Below, one piece after another: positions 23,516 through 32,426 of a stretch of 35,813 nucleotides of DNA. Under the pieces are notes generated by a model. That model was not told the origin of the DNA. It ran no database searches and was given only the letters and a program-made list of their open reading frames with translations. The position numbers were made by a program, and so were the translations under genes. Origin of the DNA: Methanobacteriota archaeon (GTDB lineage: Archaea > Halobacteriota > Syntropharchaeia > JAUWIL01); the NCBI GenBank assembly GCA_030605385.1, contig JAUWIL010000003.1:1-35813 (forward strand). The letters are read 5' to 3'. Within the stretch, counting starts at the first letter, position 1. Every line of letters starts with the position of its first letter.

Positions 23516-23570
23516 ACTCGCCATCTTTACATATTCATTCTAAATGAGGTCATTAATGAGGTGTGTTACC

Positions 23571-24848
23571 ATGAACATGAGAGAATTCATAGGTGTGCTG
23601 GATGAAAAAGGGCTTCTGAAGCGCGTCAAGAAGCCCATGAGCGTCAAATACGAAATACCAACGCTGATGAAGCTGATGGATGGTACGGCCCTGCTGTTTG
23701 AAAATCCCGAGGGCTTCTCAATGCCCATTGCGGCAAATATATGTTCATCGAGGGAGCTTGTCGCGGCGGGTCTTGGCATAAAAAAGGAAGAGCTTATACA
23801 GAGGCTTGCAGGTGCCATAGACGACCCGCACAAACCGGAAGTCGTTGGAGCGGAGGAGTATAATGAAGTACCTGCCGATCTGTCACAATTGCCGATACTC
23901 ACCTATTACCCATTCGACGGCGGCCCGTACATCGCATCGGGAGTGGTCATTTCCAGAGACCCCGAACTGGGCATGAATGCATCCTACCACCGCATGATGG
24001 TGATTGACAAAGATCATATGGTGCTGCGGATTCTCCAGCGCAATTTTGACAAGATACTGGAGCGCGGCAGCACCGAATTTGCCATATGTATCGGCAGCCC
24101 GATGCCCGTACTTGTCGCCTCTGCGGTATCGGTGCCGCTGGGTGAATGTGAACTAAATGTCGCCAATGCACTGAGTGATATAAAGTTGGTGGAGCTTGGC
24201 AGCCATACCGTGCCCGAGGCTGAGATCGTAATGATCGCAGAGATGACAGGAGAAATGCACGACGAAGGCCCATTCCTTGACCTGACGGAGACGCCCGACA
24301 TCGTGCGCCAGCAGCGCGTTGCGCGCATAAAACAGATGTTTCTGCGCGAGGGTGCAGTATTCCATGGTCTCCTGCCCGGCGGACTTGAGCATAAACTGCT
24401 GATGGGAATGCCGCGCGAACCCACAATATTCCGCGAGGTGAGCAAGGTGTGCGAATGCGCTGACGTATCGGTGACTCCCGGCGGCTGTTCATGGCTGCAC
24501 GGCGCGGTGGCAATACGAAAGAAGAGCGCGGATGACGGCAGAAAGGCGATAGAGGCTGCGTTTAGAGGGCACACCTCCATGAAGCACGTGTTCGTGGTGG
24601 ACGACGACATCGACATCCACGACCCCAACGAGATAGAATGGGCAATGGCAACGCGCTTCCAGGGCGACATAGATATGATAATCAAGCCGAACGAGAAGGG
24701 TTCCTCACTTGACCCGTCATCCAATCTGGAAACGCGCGAGACCGCGAAAATAGGATTCGACCTTACCATGCCGTGGGGGCGCAAGCCAGAAGAGTTCAAG
24801 AAGCCCGAACTGCCGTTGAAGATGAAGATAGGGGATTATTTGGAGTGA
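23571..24848 (+). CDS. UbiD-family decarboxylase, likely anhydromevalonate phosphate decarboxylase
   Basis: A 425-residue UbiD-type enzyme. Such enzymes use prenylated FMN (made by a UbiX partner, absent here) to decarboxylate. The N-terminal MNMREFIGVLDEKGLLKRVKKP is typical of the family; residues around SYHRMMVIDKDHMVLRILQRN and the E-rich FLDLTETPDIVRQQ segment supply the prFMN and catalytic Glu-Arg-Glu sites. In archaea a UbiD homologue converts trans-anhydromevalonate 5-phosphate to isopentenyl phosphate. Its place right after mevalonate kinase, plus the dehydratase and kinase genes in the same window, makes that role far more likely than aromatic acid decarboxylation. I use the ATG at 23571, which has GAGGTG seven bases upstream, rather than 23544. 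Confidence 0.88.
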   Translation: MNMREFIGVLDEKGLLKRVKKPMSVKYEIPTLMKLMDGTALLFENPEGFSMPIAANICSSRELVAAGLGIKKEELIQRLAGAIDDPHKPEVVGAEEYNEVPADLSQLPILTYYPFDGGPYIASGVVISRDPELGMNASYHRMMVIDKDHMVLRILQRNFDKILERGSTEFAICIGSPMPVLVASAVSVPLGECELNVANALSDIKLVELGSHTVPEAEIVMIAEMTGEMHDEGPFLDLTETPDIVRQQRVARIKQMFLREGAVFHGLLPGGLEHKLLMGMPREPTIFREVSKVCECADVSVTPGGCSWLHGAVAIRKKSADDGRKAIEAAFRGHTSMKHVFVVDDDIDIHDPNEIEWAMATRFQGDIDMIIKPNEKGSSLDPSSNLETRETAKIGFDLTMPWGRKPEEFKKPELPLKMKIGDYLE

Positions 24849-24961
24849 TGTTCAGGTGCAAATCTGAGGGTGGGCGCTGGATGTATGTAGATAGGATGTG
24901 GATGTACAACTGTTGATTAATGTCTCCAAAAAAAACAAACCCCTTACATTCCCAGCCGCAC

Positions 24962-25570
24962 TCATTCCTCTTGCTTGCTGCCTATCCACATAATAGGGGA
25001 TTTGCTGTAAACAGGTCTTCCTAAGCCGGTAACCTGACCTCTCCGCTCTTTGTGCTCATGGCACAGGGCGCAGAAGATCGGATTCGGGTTGAAGAGGTAG
25101 TGTCCGCTGTCAGTCTTCATCGGCTTTCCCATGTGCGCAGGGTTGTCCTTTTTGGATAACAGGTAAAATGAACATATTCCATCATGCTCATCGTAATGCG
25201 CGCAGGAGTCTTTCTTGGCGGATCCTATCTTGGATGCAGAATACTCTAGAATATTGATTGTGCCTTGAATATTGAGTGCGCCTTCAAGCGATTTTGCCCT
25301 GCCTTCAACCAGATCGGGCGCTTTTTTTTGTACGGTTTTCTTGCTGGATTTTGGACCGCGCTTTCGGCTGGACGTTTTGACAGTCTTTTTGCTTACATTT
25401 GCGGATGTGTCCTTGCAGTATCTTCTTACTGTTGGGATGCTGTAACCCGTGATGCTTGCTATCTCCTTGTAGCTTGTTCCTCCGGCTCTCAGTTCTCGCA
25501 TTCTTTTAATTTCCTTCTGTTTCAGCGCCAAATAAACACCCCGTGTCAAGCCATAGTTTTCTAAACGCAC
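24962..25570 (-). CDS. HTH protein with C-terminal Cys/His (zinc-binding) domain
   Basis: A 202-residue protein of unknown role. The N-terminus has a resolvase/homeodomain-like helix-turn-helix: KEIKRMRELRAGGTSYKEIASITGYSIPTVRRYCKD. A basic, Ser/Lys-rich linker follows (KKTVKTSSRKRGPKSSKKTVQKK). The C-terminal half has cysteines and histidines spaced as possible zinc sites: CAHYDEHDGIC and, after a gap, CALCHEH, with the HYLFNPNPIF segment between. This looks like a DNA-binding regulator or a mobile-element protein. No transposase or integrase is nearby. The start ATG is at 25570. The downstream side faces the end of the UbiD gene (convergent). Confidence 0.55.
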   Translation of the reverse strand: MRLENYGLTRGVYLALKQKEIKRMRELRAGGTSYKEIASITGYSIPTVRRYCKDTSANVSKKTVKTSSRKRGPKSSKKTVQKKAPDLVEGRAKSLEGALNIQGTINILEYSASKIGSAKKDSCAHYDEHDGICSFYLLSKKDNPAHMGKPMKTDSGHYLFNPNPIFCALCHEHKERRGQVTGLGRPVYSKSPIMWIGSKQEE

Positions 25571-26029
25571 CCAATATAAGCATCCAATATAATATTAGTT
25601 CTTTCCCAGCCTACGAGTCTACGCACCAATATAAATTAATTCTTTCCCCCACCCACATTACATTACCAGAGTCATCCTACGGAATCTATTTATTAAATGT
25701 TTATCTAAATGACTGTGAGTGACTGTGAGTGACTGTGAGTGAGCTTAATGTGCATTGAAGTTAAAGGGCTGCCCGAGACGTTTAACGGCAGAAGTTTAGC
25801 GGCAAACATGAAAAATATATGAAACAGTACGACGTTATTGATTGCGGCAGTATACGAACGCCCCAAACCAAAACAAGACAGGACTGCATGACTGGATTAT
25901 TTGACTGTCAAAACAGCGTTCACCAATAACCATTTCACCAATAGCCACCTCACCAATAGCCACCTCACCAATAGCCACCTCACCAATAGCCACCTCACCA
26001 ATAGCCACGCAAACGATAAGTGATATCAC
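25571..26029. other. Intergenic region with two tandem repeat blocks
   Basis: About 460 bases, AT-rich, without a convincing gene. GACTGTGAGT repeats three times at 25711-25740. A 15-bp repeat occupies 25917-26010 (listed separately). The small minus-strand ORF here (GEVAIGEVAIGEV...) is only the repeat read as codons. Confidence 0.6.
25917..26010. repeat. 15-bp tandem repeat, about six copies, before the two-TM gene
   Basis: Units of TCACCAATAGCCACC repeat with a 15-bp period from about 25917 to 26010 (the first copy reads TTCACCAATAACCATT, the last ends in ACGC). The block ends 20 bases before the ATG of the following gene, in its leader or promoter. Confidence 0.9.
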
Positions 26030-26806
26030 ATGAAGCGCTTCAGCTGGGAAAGGATCGGATGGGAAGTTGCACTCGGCGTATTTCTAGTTGTATTATCCTT
26101 TATCCTCTATTTCCTCCACTACATTCTCTTCCATGACCTGCACCATATCCTCATATATCTCGTCGGAGATCTCGCCTTCCTACCTGTCGAGGTCCTGATT
26201 GTCACCCTCATCATACACAAGCTTCTCAGTGAAAGGGAGAAAATCTCCCGTCTGGATAAGATGAATATGGTCATAGGCGCCTTCTTCAGCGAGGTTGGAA
26301 CATCACTTCTGACCTATCTGTCTGACCTTGATCCAAAACTGGACGAAATAAAAGAGAAACTTATCGTTACCAATGACTGGAGTGATGAAGAGTTCGACAG
26401 AGTGAATAAGATTCTCAAAAGCTACGATTATGGAGTTCAAATCCAGAAAATAAACCTGGATGATTTGCGCAACTTCCTGACCTCGAAGCGCGATTTTCTG
26501 CTCAGACTACTTGAAAACCCCAGCCTTCTCGAGCACGAGTCATTTACAGAGCTTCTCAGGGCAGTCTTCCACCTGGAGGAGGAGTTGAGTCGGCGGAGTG
26601 ATATGGGTCAACTCCCTGATGTCAACTGCCAACTCCCTGATACCGACTGTGAGCATCTGGCTGGAGACATTAAAAGAGCGTACACCATGCTCGTACATCA
26701 ATGGCTTGACTATATGAAGTACTTGAAAGATAGTTATCCCTACATGTTCTCATTTGCCATGAGGACCAATCCTTTCGATGCAAGTGCGTCGCCGGTAGTA
26801 ACATAA
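26030..26806 (+). CDS. Conserved two-TM protein with helical cytoplasmic domain
   Basis: A 258-residue protein of a family I recall as uncharacterised and found in methanogens and some bacteria. Two hydrophobic helices lie near residues 13-33 (VALGVFLVVLSFILYFLHYIL) and 40-64 (LIYLVGDLAFLPVEVLIVTLII). A helical soluble domain follows, beginning HKLLSEREKISRLDKMNMVIGAFFSEVGTSLLTYLSD, with long amphipathic helices up to about 235. A short duplication (QLPDVNCQLPDTDCEH) interrupts the soluble domain near residue 195 and probably arose by local DNA duplication. There is no channel-filter or enzyme motif. The name potassium-channel-like is not supported. ATG at 26030, directly after the 15-bp repeats. 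Confidence 0.6.
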   Translation: MKRFSWERIGWEVALGVFLVVLSFILYFLHYILFHDLHHILIYLVGDLAFLPVEVLIVTLIIHKLLSEREKISRLDKMNMVIGAFFSEVGTSLLTYLSDLDPKLDEIKEKLIVTNDWSDEEFDRVNKILKSYDYGVQIQKINLDDLRNFLTSKRDFLLRLLENPSLLEHESFTELLRAVFHLEEELSRRSDMGQLPDVNCQLPDTDCEHLAGDIKRAYTMLVHQWLDYMKYLKDSYPYMFSFAMRTNPFDASASPVVT

Positions 26807-27049
26807 GTGTACAGTAACATAGGTATGGTAACCTAGGTAACAATTGAGTTACACACCATGGGTAACAACCAGATTGCAAACAACAATTGGGTCATACACT
26901 TACCAAAACTTTTTTATATATAGGAAGTTACCTTCCTACCTTAATATCAGATGCTTATGTAAGCTGATTATCGGTCTAAAACCCGATATCTGGTGTATGC
27001 CAATAATAAACGTGCGTAAAAGATTTGAAATAGCAAGAGTGTAATAGGG

Positions 27050-27061
27050 CATATTTAAAAA
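27050..27061 (+). promoter_or_regulatory. TATA-like element for gdhA
   Basis: CATATTTAAAAA about 25-35 bases before the ATG at 27085, with a GGGAG site in between. A second TATA-like run, TTTTTATATATA, lies at 26911-26922 and would give a longer leader. Two promoters are possible. Confidence 0.45.
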
Positions 27062-27084
27062 TAGGGAAAAAGCGGGAGAACAAA

Positions 27085-28332
27085 ATGTCAGACTTTAATC
27101 CTTTTGAGGTTGCGCGAAAACAAATTGATGAGTGTGCAGAAATTTTAAAACTGGATTCGAGTATTCACGAAGTTCTTAAAAACCCGATGCGAGAGCTCCA
27201 TGTATCGCTTCCAATCCGCATGGATAACGGAGAGGTCCATGTTTTTAAAGGGTTCAGGATTCAGTACAATGATGCCAGGGGTCCGGCAAAGGGAGGCATC
27301 AGATTTCATCCTGAAGAGACGATTGATACTGTACGGGCACTTGCATGCTGGATGACATGGAAGTGTGCACTTGCCGATATACCTCTTGGTGGGGGGAAAG
27401 GTGGTATCATTTGCAATCCAAAAGAGATGTCTCAGGCCGAGCTGGAGCGTTTAAGCAGGGCATACATAGGGGAAATATACAGGTTCATCGGACCGAGGAT
27501 GGATGTTCCTGCCCCGGATGTCTACACAAACCCTCAGATAATGGCATGGATGATGGATGAATATTCAAAAATTGTTGGGGGGCACCAATTCGGTGTCATT
27601 ACGGGCAAGCCCTTATGTGTGGGTGGATCTCGCGGGCGCGGAGATGCAACTGCCCGTGGAGGTATGTACACCATTCGTGAGGCAGCTAAAGTCTGTAATA
27701 TAGATCTTGAAAAGGCGACCATTGCTGTGCAGGGTTATGGAAATGCAGGTTATTTTGCGGCAAAACTTGCCAAAACATTCTTCGGCTCCAAAATAGTAGC
27801 AGTAAGCGACTCTAAAGGTGGAATCTACAGCAGCAAAGGTATTGACCCTGATGCTGCCATGGAGCATAAATCTAAAACACGTTCGGTAGTAGGTTTGCCA
27901 GGTACCGAGAGCGTTTCCAATGAAGAACTCTTGGAACTCGAAGTTGACGTACTGATACCAGCAGCACTGGAGAATGTCATCACAGAAAAGAATGCCAAGA
28001 ACATTAAGGCTAAGATTGTTGCCGAACTGGCCAACGGACCAACTACACCGGAGGCTGACGTAATTCTCAACAAAAACGGCATCCATCTGATACCTGATTT
28101 CCTCTGCAATGCCGGCGGCGTAATAGTGTCATACTTCGAGATGATTCAGAACTCCTCAATGTACTACTGGGAGGAAAAAGAAGTCTACGAGCGCCTGGAT
28201 AAGAAAATAACGGCAGCCTATCAGTCAGTACTGGAGAGTTCCAAAAAATACAACATAAACATGCGTCAGGCTGCTTATGTGGTGGCTGTTGAACGTGTTG
28301 TCGAGGCGATGAAGACCCGCGGTTGGGTCTGA
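27085..28332 (+). CDS. gdhA: Glutamate dehydrogenase
   Basis: A 415-residue Glu/Leu/Phe/Val-type dehydrogenase interconverting glutamate with 2-oxoglutarate and ammonia. [20 protein letters not shown] binds substrate; PLGGGKGGI contains the catalytic lysine; [19 protein letters not shown] is a hexamer-family signature; [16 protein letters not shown] is the NAD(P) glycine motif. Length is that of the small archaeal hexameric enzymes (415-420). ATG at 27085 has GGGAG about seven bases upstream. It sits ahead of a purF-like gene, from which it is separated by a hairpin and a small ORF-like remnant. Coenzyme preference cannot be read safely. Confidence 0.95.
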   Translation: MSDFNPFEVARKQIDECAEILKLDSSIHEVLKNPMRELHVSLPIRMDNGEVHVFKGFRIQYNDARGPAKGGIRFHPEETIDTVRALACWMTWKCALADIPLGGGKGGIICNPKEMSQAELERLSRAYIGEIYRFIGPRMDVPAPDVYTNPQIMAWMMDEYSKIVGGHQFGVITGKPLCVGGSRGRGDATARGGMYTIREAAKVCNIDLEKATIAVQGYGNAGYFAAKLAKTFFGSKIVAVSDSKGGIYSSKGIDPDAAMEHKSKTRSVVGLPGTESVSNEELLELEVDVLIPAALENVITEKNAKNIKAKIVAELANGPTTPEADVILNKNGIHLIPDFLCNAGGVIVSYFEMIQNSSMYYWEEKEVYERLDKKITAAYQSVLESSKKYNINMRQAAYVVAVERVVEAMKTRGWV

Positions 28333-28355
28333 TTCAAAGCCACATGTAAAGAAAC

Positions 28356-28398
28356 ACCGGTCAATAGATCAATAGACCGGTAGCATGTAGGTTTCAAT
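28356..28398 (+). terminator. Hairpin plus GTTTCAAT element after gdhA
   Basis: ACCGGTC-(12 bases)-GACCGGT, a perfect 7-bp stem at 28356-28381, then AGCATGTAGGTTTCAAT. A near copy follows purF at 30178-30212, so the purF-like gene lies between two copies of one element. Terminator role inferred from position. Confidence 0.5.
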
Positions 28399-28437
28399 GG
28401 TGGGAGACATCCTATCTAAAACCATTTATAGAGGTTA

Positions 28438-28656
28438 GTGCCGCTGCCCGACAAGAACTATCTGGTGGATCATCCGCACCTGAATATCCAGGGCTGCGCT
28501 GTAGGAACAAGAGGATTGCTATAGGATGTGGAGGCTGATGCATCCTATAATCTCGGTGAATTAAGTGTTGTAGTAGGAGCGGGGGAGTTGCCAGAAGATG
28601 TGGAGGCTGGCCCTGATACTGCAATCATAGCGGCAGTATGTATAGCAGCAGTATGA
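28438..28656 (+). pseudogene. Short coding-like stretch with one internal TAG
   Basis: A GTG at 28438, just after an AGAGG site, opens a frame of 72 codons ending in TGA at 28654, interrupted once by TAG at 28522. The two parts (VPLPDKNYLVDHPHLNIQGC... and DVEADASYNLGELSVVVGAG...) have protein-like composition, and a short segment (GATGTGGAGGCTG) is repeated in frame. I do not recognise the family. It is either a decayed gene or, less likely, one using TAG readthrough. The rest of this spacer up to 28718 holds nothing I can support. Confidence 0.35.
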
Positions 28657-28718
28657 TTACCGTATGAAAAGATTTATGATGTAAACAATATGTTGATGGT
28701 TATTGTGGGTACACAAAT

Positions 28719-30146
28719 ATGAGCGGCATCTTTGGTGTAGTCTCTGAAGAGGATTGCTCAGAGCTGTTATTCTACGGCACTGACTACCATTCTCACATGG
28801 GCACGGAGTTTGGAGGTTTGGCAGTTTTCGGGAAAGATGGAATAACCAGAAAAATCCATGATATACGGAGCGTTCAGTTTAAATCTATCTTTTACGACGA
28901 CTACAAAAAAATGAAGGGCAAGTATGGCATAGGGGTCATCTCAGCTCAGGAGGAACAGCCCATTTACCTGAATTCAAAATTTGGGCCTCTTGCTATCTGT
29001 ACAAACGGCAGGATTGGGAATCTGGATAGACTGGTCGCTGTGCTGCACAAAAAAGGGATCTCCTTTAGCGAGGTTTATGAAGGTTCTGTGAATCCAACCG
29101 AAGTAGTGTCAAAGCTGATAAACCAAGGAAAAAGCATCGTGGATGGAATTGAGAGCGCACAGAGCAAAATCGATGGTTCCTGCTCCATCCTGCTGCTGAA
29201 CAGCGAAGGGATATACGCTGCGCGTGATAGACTTGGTTATAGCCCTCTGGTAATAGGCAGAAAAGAGGGGTTTTGGGCTGTTACATCTGAAACAGCGGCT
29301 TTCCCCAACCTTGGATTCGAAGTGGAAAAGTACCTTAAGCCCGGCGAGATTGTATTGGTGAATGAGCGCGGGCCAAAGCAGAAGAGGGTAGGCAGCACTA
29401 CAAACCATATCTGCGCATTTCTATGGATCTACACGGGGTTTCCTGCATCCAGCTATGAGGGAATTAACGTTGAGAAGGTACGAATGAGATGCGGTGCCGC
29501 TCTTGCCAGGCGTGACTGTGTAGAGGCTGACATAGTAGCTGGAGTGCCAGACTCTGGAACTGCGCATGCAGTCGGATATGCAAATGAGTCAAAAATACCC
29601 TTTGCAAGACCCCTTATAAAATACACTGATGGGTGGGGCAGAAGCTATACACCCCCATCGCAGGAAGTTAGAGATATAGTTGCGACGATGAAATTAGACC
29701 CTATCAACGACCTGATCAAGGGTAATAAAATAATCCTATGCGATGACTCGATTATTAGGGGAACACAGTTGGGGAATTCCACCCTTCAAAAGCTGTGGAA
29801 GAATGGGGCTGTAGAGGTACATGTGAGGGTGGCTTGCCCTCCGCTAATGTGGCCGTGCAAGTATAATGTCTCAACAAGAAGTATAGAGGAGCTGGCAGCG
29901 CGCAAGGCTATTGAAGTGCTTGAAGGCAGGGATGTAGAGAATGTTTCAGAATATCTCGATCCGGACTCTGAGAAGTACAAGCGGATGGTTGAGGAGATCA
30001 GAGAGGAAATAGGTGCAACCTCCCTAAGATATCAGCGCCTGGATGACATGGTCGAAGCCATAGGCATACCGAAAGAGGATTTGTGCCTGTACTGCTGGAC
30101 AGGGGAATCTCCAAAATCTCACCACATCAGGCTATCAAGTTTTTAA
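28719..30146 (+). CDS. purF: Amidophosphoribosyltransferase-like protein with Ser in place of the catalytic Cys
   Basis: A 475-residue PurF-type protein. The normal enzyme takes ammonia from glutamine and puts it on PRPP, the first step of purine synthesis. The N-terminal Ntn domain begins MSGIFGVVS; true PurF has Cys at residue 2 as nucleophile, while here the codon is AGC (Ser). The phosphoribosyl domain is intact: KIILCDDSIIRGTQLGNS is the PRPP motif. Four cysteines fit the iron-sulfur site of the Bacillus-type enzyme: one in NHICAFLWIY, one in ACPPLMWPCKYN, two in DLCLYCWTG. I recall Ser2 variants of similar sequence in other archaea and Bacteroidetes, so this may be a paralogue family that uses free ammonia or has a new role. 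gdhA lies just upstream. Confidence 0.8.
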   Translation: MSGIFGVVSEEDCSELLFYGTDYHSHMGTEFGGLAVFGKDGITRKIHDIRSVQFKSIFYDDYKKMKGKYGIGVISAQEEQPIYLNSKFGPLAICTNGRIGNLDRLVAVLHKKGISFSEVYEGSVNPTEVVSKLINQGKSIVDGIESAQSKIDGSCSILLLNSEGIYAARDRLGYSPLVIGRKEGFWAVTSETAAFPNLGFEVEKYLKPGEIVLVNERGPKQKRVGSTTNHICAFLWIYTGFPASSYEGINVEKVRMRCGAALARRDCVEADIVAGVPDSGTAHAVGYANESKIPFARPLIKYTDGWGRSYTPPSQEVRDIVATMKLDPINDLIKGNKIILCDDSIIRGTQLGNSTLQKLWKNGAVEVHVRVACPPLMWPCKYNVSTRSIEELAARKAIEVLEGRDVENVSEYLDPDSEKYKRMVEEIREEIGATSLRYQRLDDMVEAIGIPKEDLCLYCWTGESPKSHHIRLSSF

Positions 30147-30177
30147 TCCATAGCCTTATTTTAAACTGTGGAGAACC

Positions 30178-30212
30178 ACCGGTCAATAGACCAGTAGCAT
30201 GTCGGTTTCAAT
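30178..30212 (+). terminator. Hairpin plus GTTTCAAT element after purF
   Basis: ACCGGTC-AATA-GACCAGT, then AGCATGTCGGTTTCAAT. It matches the element after gdhA apart from a shorter loop and two base changes. It begins about 30 bases after the purF stop. Confidence 0.5.
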
Positions 30213-30344
30213 ATTGACCTAATCATAGTGGAAGCAAGGGAGCGGTTTATGAGTGGGATGCACTGTATGGATACTCCCGAGGAAAAACGCCGAATAATGA
30301 GTGGGGAATATATATAGGTATTTGGGGGGAGGGTAGAAAAGATC

Positions 30345-30366
30345 GAACGGGTTGACTGGCTCGTTC
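30345..30366 (+). other. Candidate structured RNA hairpin in the pyrG leader
   Basis: GAACGGGT-TGACTG-GCTCGTTC pairs over eight positions as RNA, two of them G-U. It starts about 27 bases after a TATA-like box, so it would be near the 5' end of a transcript. It could belong to a pyrG leader or a short RNA; nothing fixes which. Confidence 0.3.
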
Positions 30367-30651
30367 AGGGAACCGATATGTTTCAATAGAACCGAGAGTG
30401 CTGCGACCTGTAGTAGCGCTTACTATGCCAGCCTGCCTTCTCCCGCATTGTGTATAAGCCATTGTGTGGGCATGACATTGTTCAGGCATAAAATACCTCG
30501 TGTAAGCGCAAGTGTGCAGTTATAAGAGTACATAGGTATAACACCGTGCATGGGCATAAGATACGTGACGAAAGAAAAATATAGACTCAGGACAAATGTG
30601 GACTAAAGGTTTTTCTTTTAAAAAAATAAACAAGCTGGAAATGAATTGATC

Positions 30652-32259
30652 ATGAAGTTCATATTCGTAACAGGCGGCGTGATGAGCGGTATCGGTAAAG
30701 GCATAACGGCAGCCTCTGTCGGACGACTTCTGAAAAGCTACGGCATATCAGTCACCTCCATAAAAATTGATCCTTACGTAAACGTAGATGCCGGAACGAT
30801 GAGTCCATATCAGCACGGAGAGGTCTGGGTAACCGAAGACGGCGGAGAGATCGACCTTGACCTGGGACACTATGAGCGATTCCTGGATCAGAGCATACCA
30901 AAGGACCATAACATCACCACCGGTCAGATTTACCAAACCGTAATAGGGAAAGAAAGACGGGGCGAGTATCTGGGACAGACCGTCCAGATCATCCCCCACA
31001 TCACAAATGAAATAAAACGCCGCTTTAAAGCAGTCGCGGAGCATACAAAAGCCGACGTAGTTATTATCGAGATCGGAGGGACCGTTGGGGACATTGAAAG
31101 TGAGCCGTTTCTGGAGGCTGCACGTCAGGTAAGAGGTGATGAAGGGGTTTCAAACACACTATTTATCCATGTAACACTTGTTCCCATCTCCAAAACAAAA
31201 GAACAAAAGACCAAGCCAAGCCAGCACTCAGTGGCTAAACTGCGCGAACTCGGTATCCAGCCGGACGTTATTGTCCCGCGCTGCTCTGAAGTTCTGATGC
31301 CGGATGCAAGATCGAAAATTGCACTTTTCTGTAACGTACCTGAAGAGGGAGTCATCTCAGGATATGATGTTGACCTCATATACCGCATTCCCCTGATCTA
31401 CCATGAAGAGGGTTTGGGGGACTTCATCGCGAAAAGACTCGGTCTCAAGGTCAAGAAGAGAGAGATGGGTGAATGGAAGAAGATAGTGGAACAATTCGAA
31501 AAAACAGACAAAGAAGTCACAGTAGCCATGGCAGGAAAATATGTGGAGATGGAAGATTCATATCTCAGCCTGAATGAGGCGCTGCGCCATGCCGGTGCGC
31601 ATTTTGGCGCACGGGTCAACATCAAATTTGTGGGTACAGAAGCGTTCGAAGAAAATCCAGAAGAAGTCGGCAGTCTTGATGAAGTGGATGGCATACTCGT
31701 ACCCGGAGGATTCGGTGAGCGGGGGAGCAGGGGCAAGATTCTTACGATTCAATACGCAAGAGAGAACGACATCCCCTACCTGGGTCTCTGTTTCGGGTTC
31801 CAGCTTGCCGTGGTGGAGTATGCAAGAAATGTCGCCGGGCTGGAGAAAGCCAATTCATCTGAGATAGATGCGAACACCCCGCATCCGGTTGTTGACCTTC
31901 TCCCAACACTGAGGGGAGTTAAAGATATGGGCGGCACCATGAGATTGGGAGCACAGCCGATCAAGATCAAAGCCGGTACAAAAGCCTTTGACATATACAA
32001 CCACCAGGAGGTTATTCTGGAGCGCCACCGGCACAGATATGAAGTTAATCCCAGATATATTCCCACCTTGAAAGATAATGGATTGGTGTTCTCGGGCGCC
32101 GCTCCGGATGGGAGAGTGGAGATTATCGAGTTGGATGAACACCCGTTTTTTATGGCAACGCAGTTCCATCCGGAATTCAAATCCAGACCCGGAAAGCCGT
32201 CTCCAATTATCAGGGCATTCGTTGAGGCAGCCATTAGCAGGCGGTATGGCGCACAGTGA
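30652..32259 (+). CDS. pyrG: CTP synthase
   Basis: A 535-residue CTP synthase, which turns UTP into CTP using ATP and glutamine-derived ammonia. The N-terminal synthetase domain has [26 protein letters not shown] (P-loop type) and [21 protein letters not shown]. The C-terminal class I glutamine amidotransferase domain has the nucleophile Cys in [18 protein letters not shown] and the His-Glu pair in [13 protein letters not shown]. Length is normal for the family (530-550). The track begins at a TTG two codons earlier; the ATG at 30652 begins exactly at the family start [14 protein letters not shown]-like TTTTAAAAAAATA lies about 25-35 bases upstream. A pyrimidine-dependent control is not visible. 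Confidence 0.96.
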   Translation: MKFIFVTGGVMSGIGKGITAASVGRLLKSYGISVTSIKIDPYVNVDAGTMSPYQHGEVWVTEDGGEIDLDLGHYERFLDQSIPKDHNITTGQIYQTVIGKERRGEYLGQTVQIIPHITNEIKRRFKAVAEHTKADVVIIEIGGTVGDIESEPFLEAARQVRGDEGVSNTLFIHVTLVPISKTKEQKTKPSQHSVAKLRELGIQPDVIVPRCSEVLMPDARSKIALFCNVPEEGVISGYDVDLIYRIPLIYHEEGLGDFIAKRLGLKVKKREMGEWKKIVEQFEKTDKEVTVAMAGKYVEMEDSYLSLNEALRHAGAHFGARVNIKFVGTEAFEENPEEVGSLDEVDGILVPGGFGERGSRGKILTIQYARENDIPYLGLCFGFQLAVVEYARNVAGLEKANSSEIDANTPHPVVDLLPTLRGVKDMGGTMRLGAQPIKIKAGTKAFDIYNHQEVILERHRHRYEVNPRYIPTLKDNGLVFSGAAPDGRVEIIELDEHPFFMATQFHPEFKSRPGKPSPIIRAFVEAAISRRYGAQ

Positions 32260-32328
32260 TCGATGGGTTGTACAAAACCGCACAAAACCAATAAGTAGTA
32301 TAAGTCTAAAAATAAGTCTAAAACAGCA

Positions 32329-32400
32329 TAAGTCACTTATAACTGTAGTCTAAGTCACTTATAACTGTAGTCTAAAATAGTATAGGTCACTTATAATGTC
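32329..32400. repeat. 22-bp tandem repeat in the promoter region of the ferritin-like gene
   Basis: A 22-bp unit TAAGTCACTTATAACTGTAG plus TC occurs at 32329-32350 and 32351-32372, and a degenerate third copy extends to about 32400. The block ends right at a TATA-like TAATATATATG (32401-32411) that lies about 20 bases before the start codon, so it covers the upstream promoter region. Confidence 0.8.
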
Positions 32401-32426
32401 TAATATATATGTTTGGAGGTGTAGTT

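Larger units (their letters stand above)
30147..30651. other. Intergenic region before pyrG
   Basis: About 500 bases without a supported gene. It holds a copy of the gdhA-type hairpin/GTTTCAAT element (30178-30212), a TATA-like GAATATATATAGG (30306-30318), a hairpin beginning at 30345 and another GTTTCAAT (30379-30386). The minus-strand ORF at 30247-30489 shows no family features. Confidence 0.5.

Noticed and set aside
25835-26029. Minus-strand ORF with GEVAIGEVAIGEV repeats
   Set aside because: It is the 15-bp tandem repeat read in one frame; no ribosome site and no family resemblance.
28356-30212. Attachment sites or transposon ends around the purF-like gene
   Set aside because: The repeats are direct and look like hairpin terminators; no integrase or transposase is present, so mobility is only mentioned as an alternative.
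30147-30651. tRNA gene in the purF-pyrG spacer
   Set aside because: No cloverleaf with T-loop GTTCRA and matching acceptor arms could be built around the GAACG...CGTTC hairpin.
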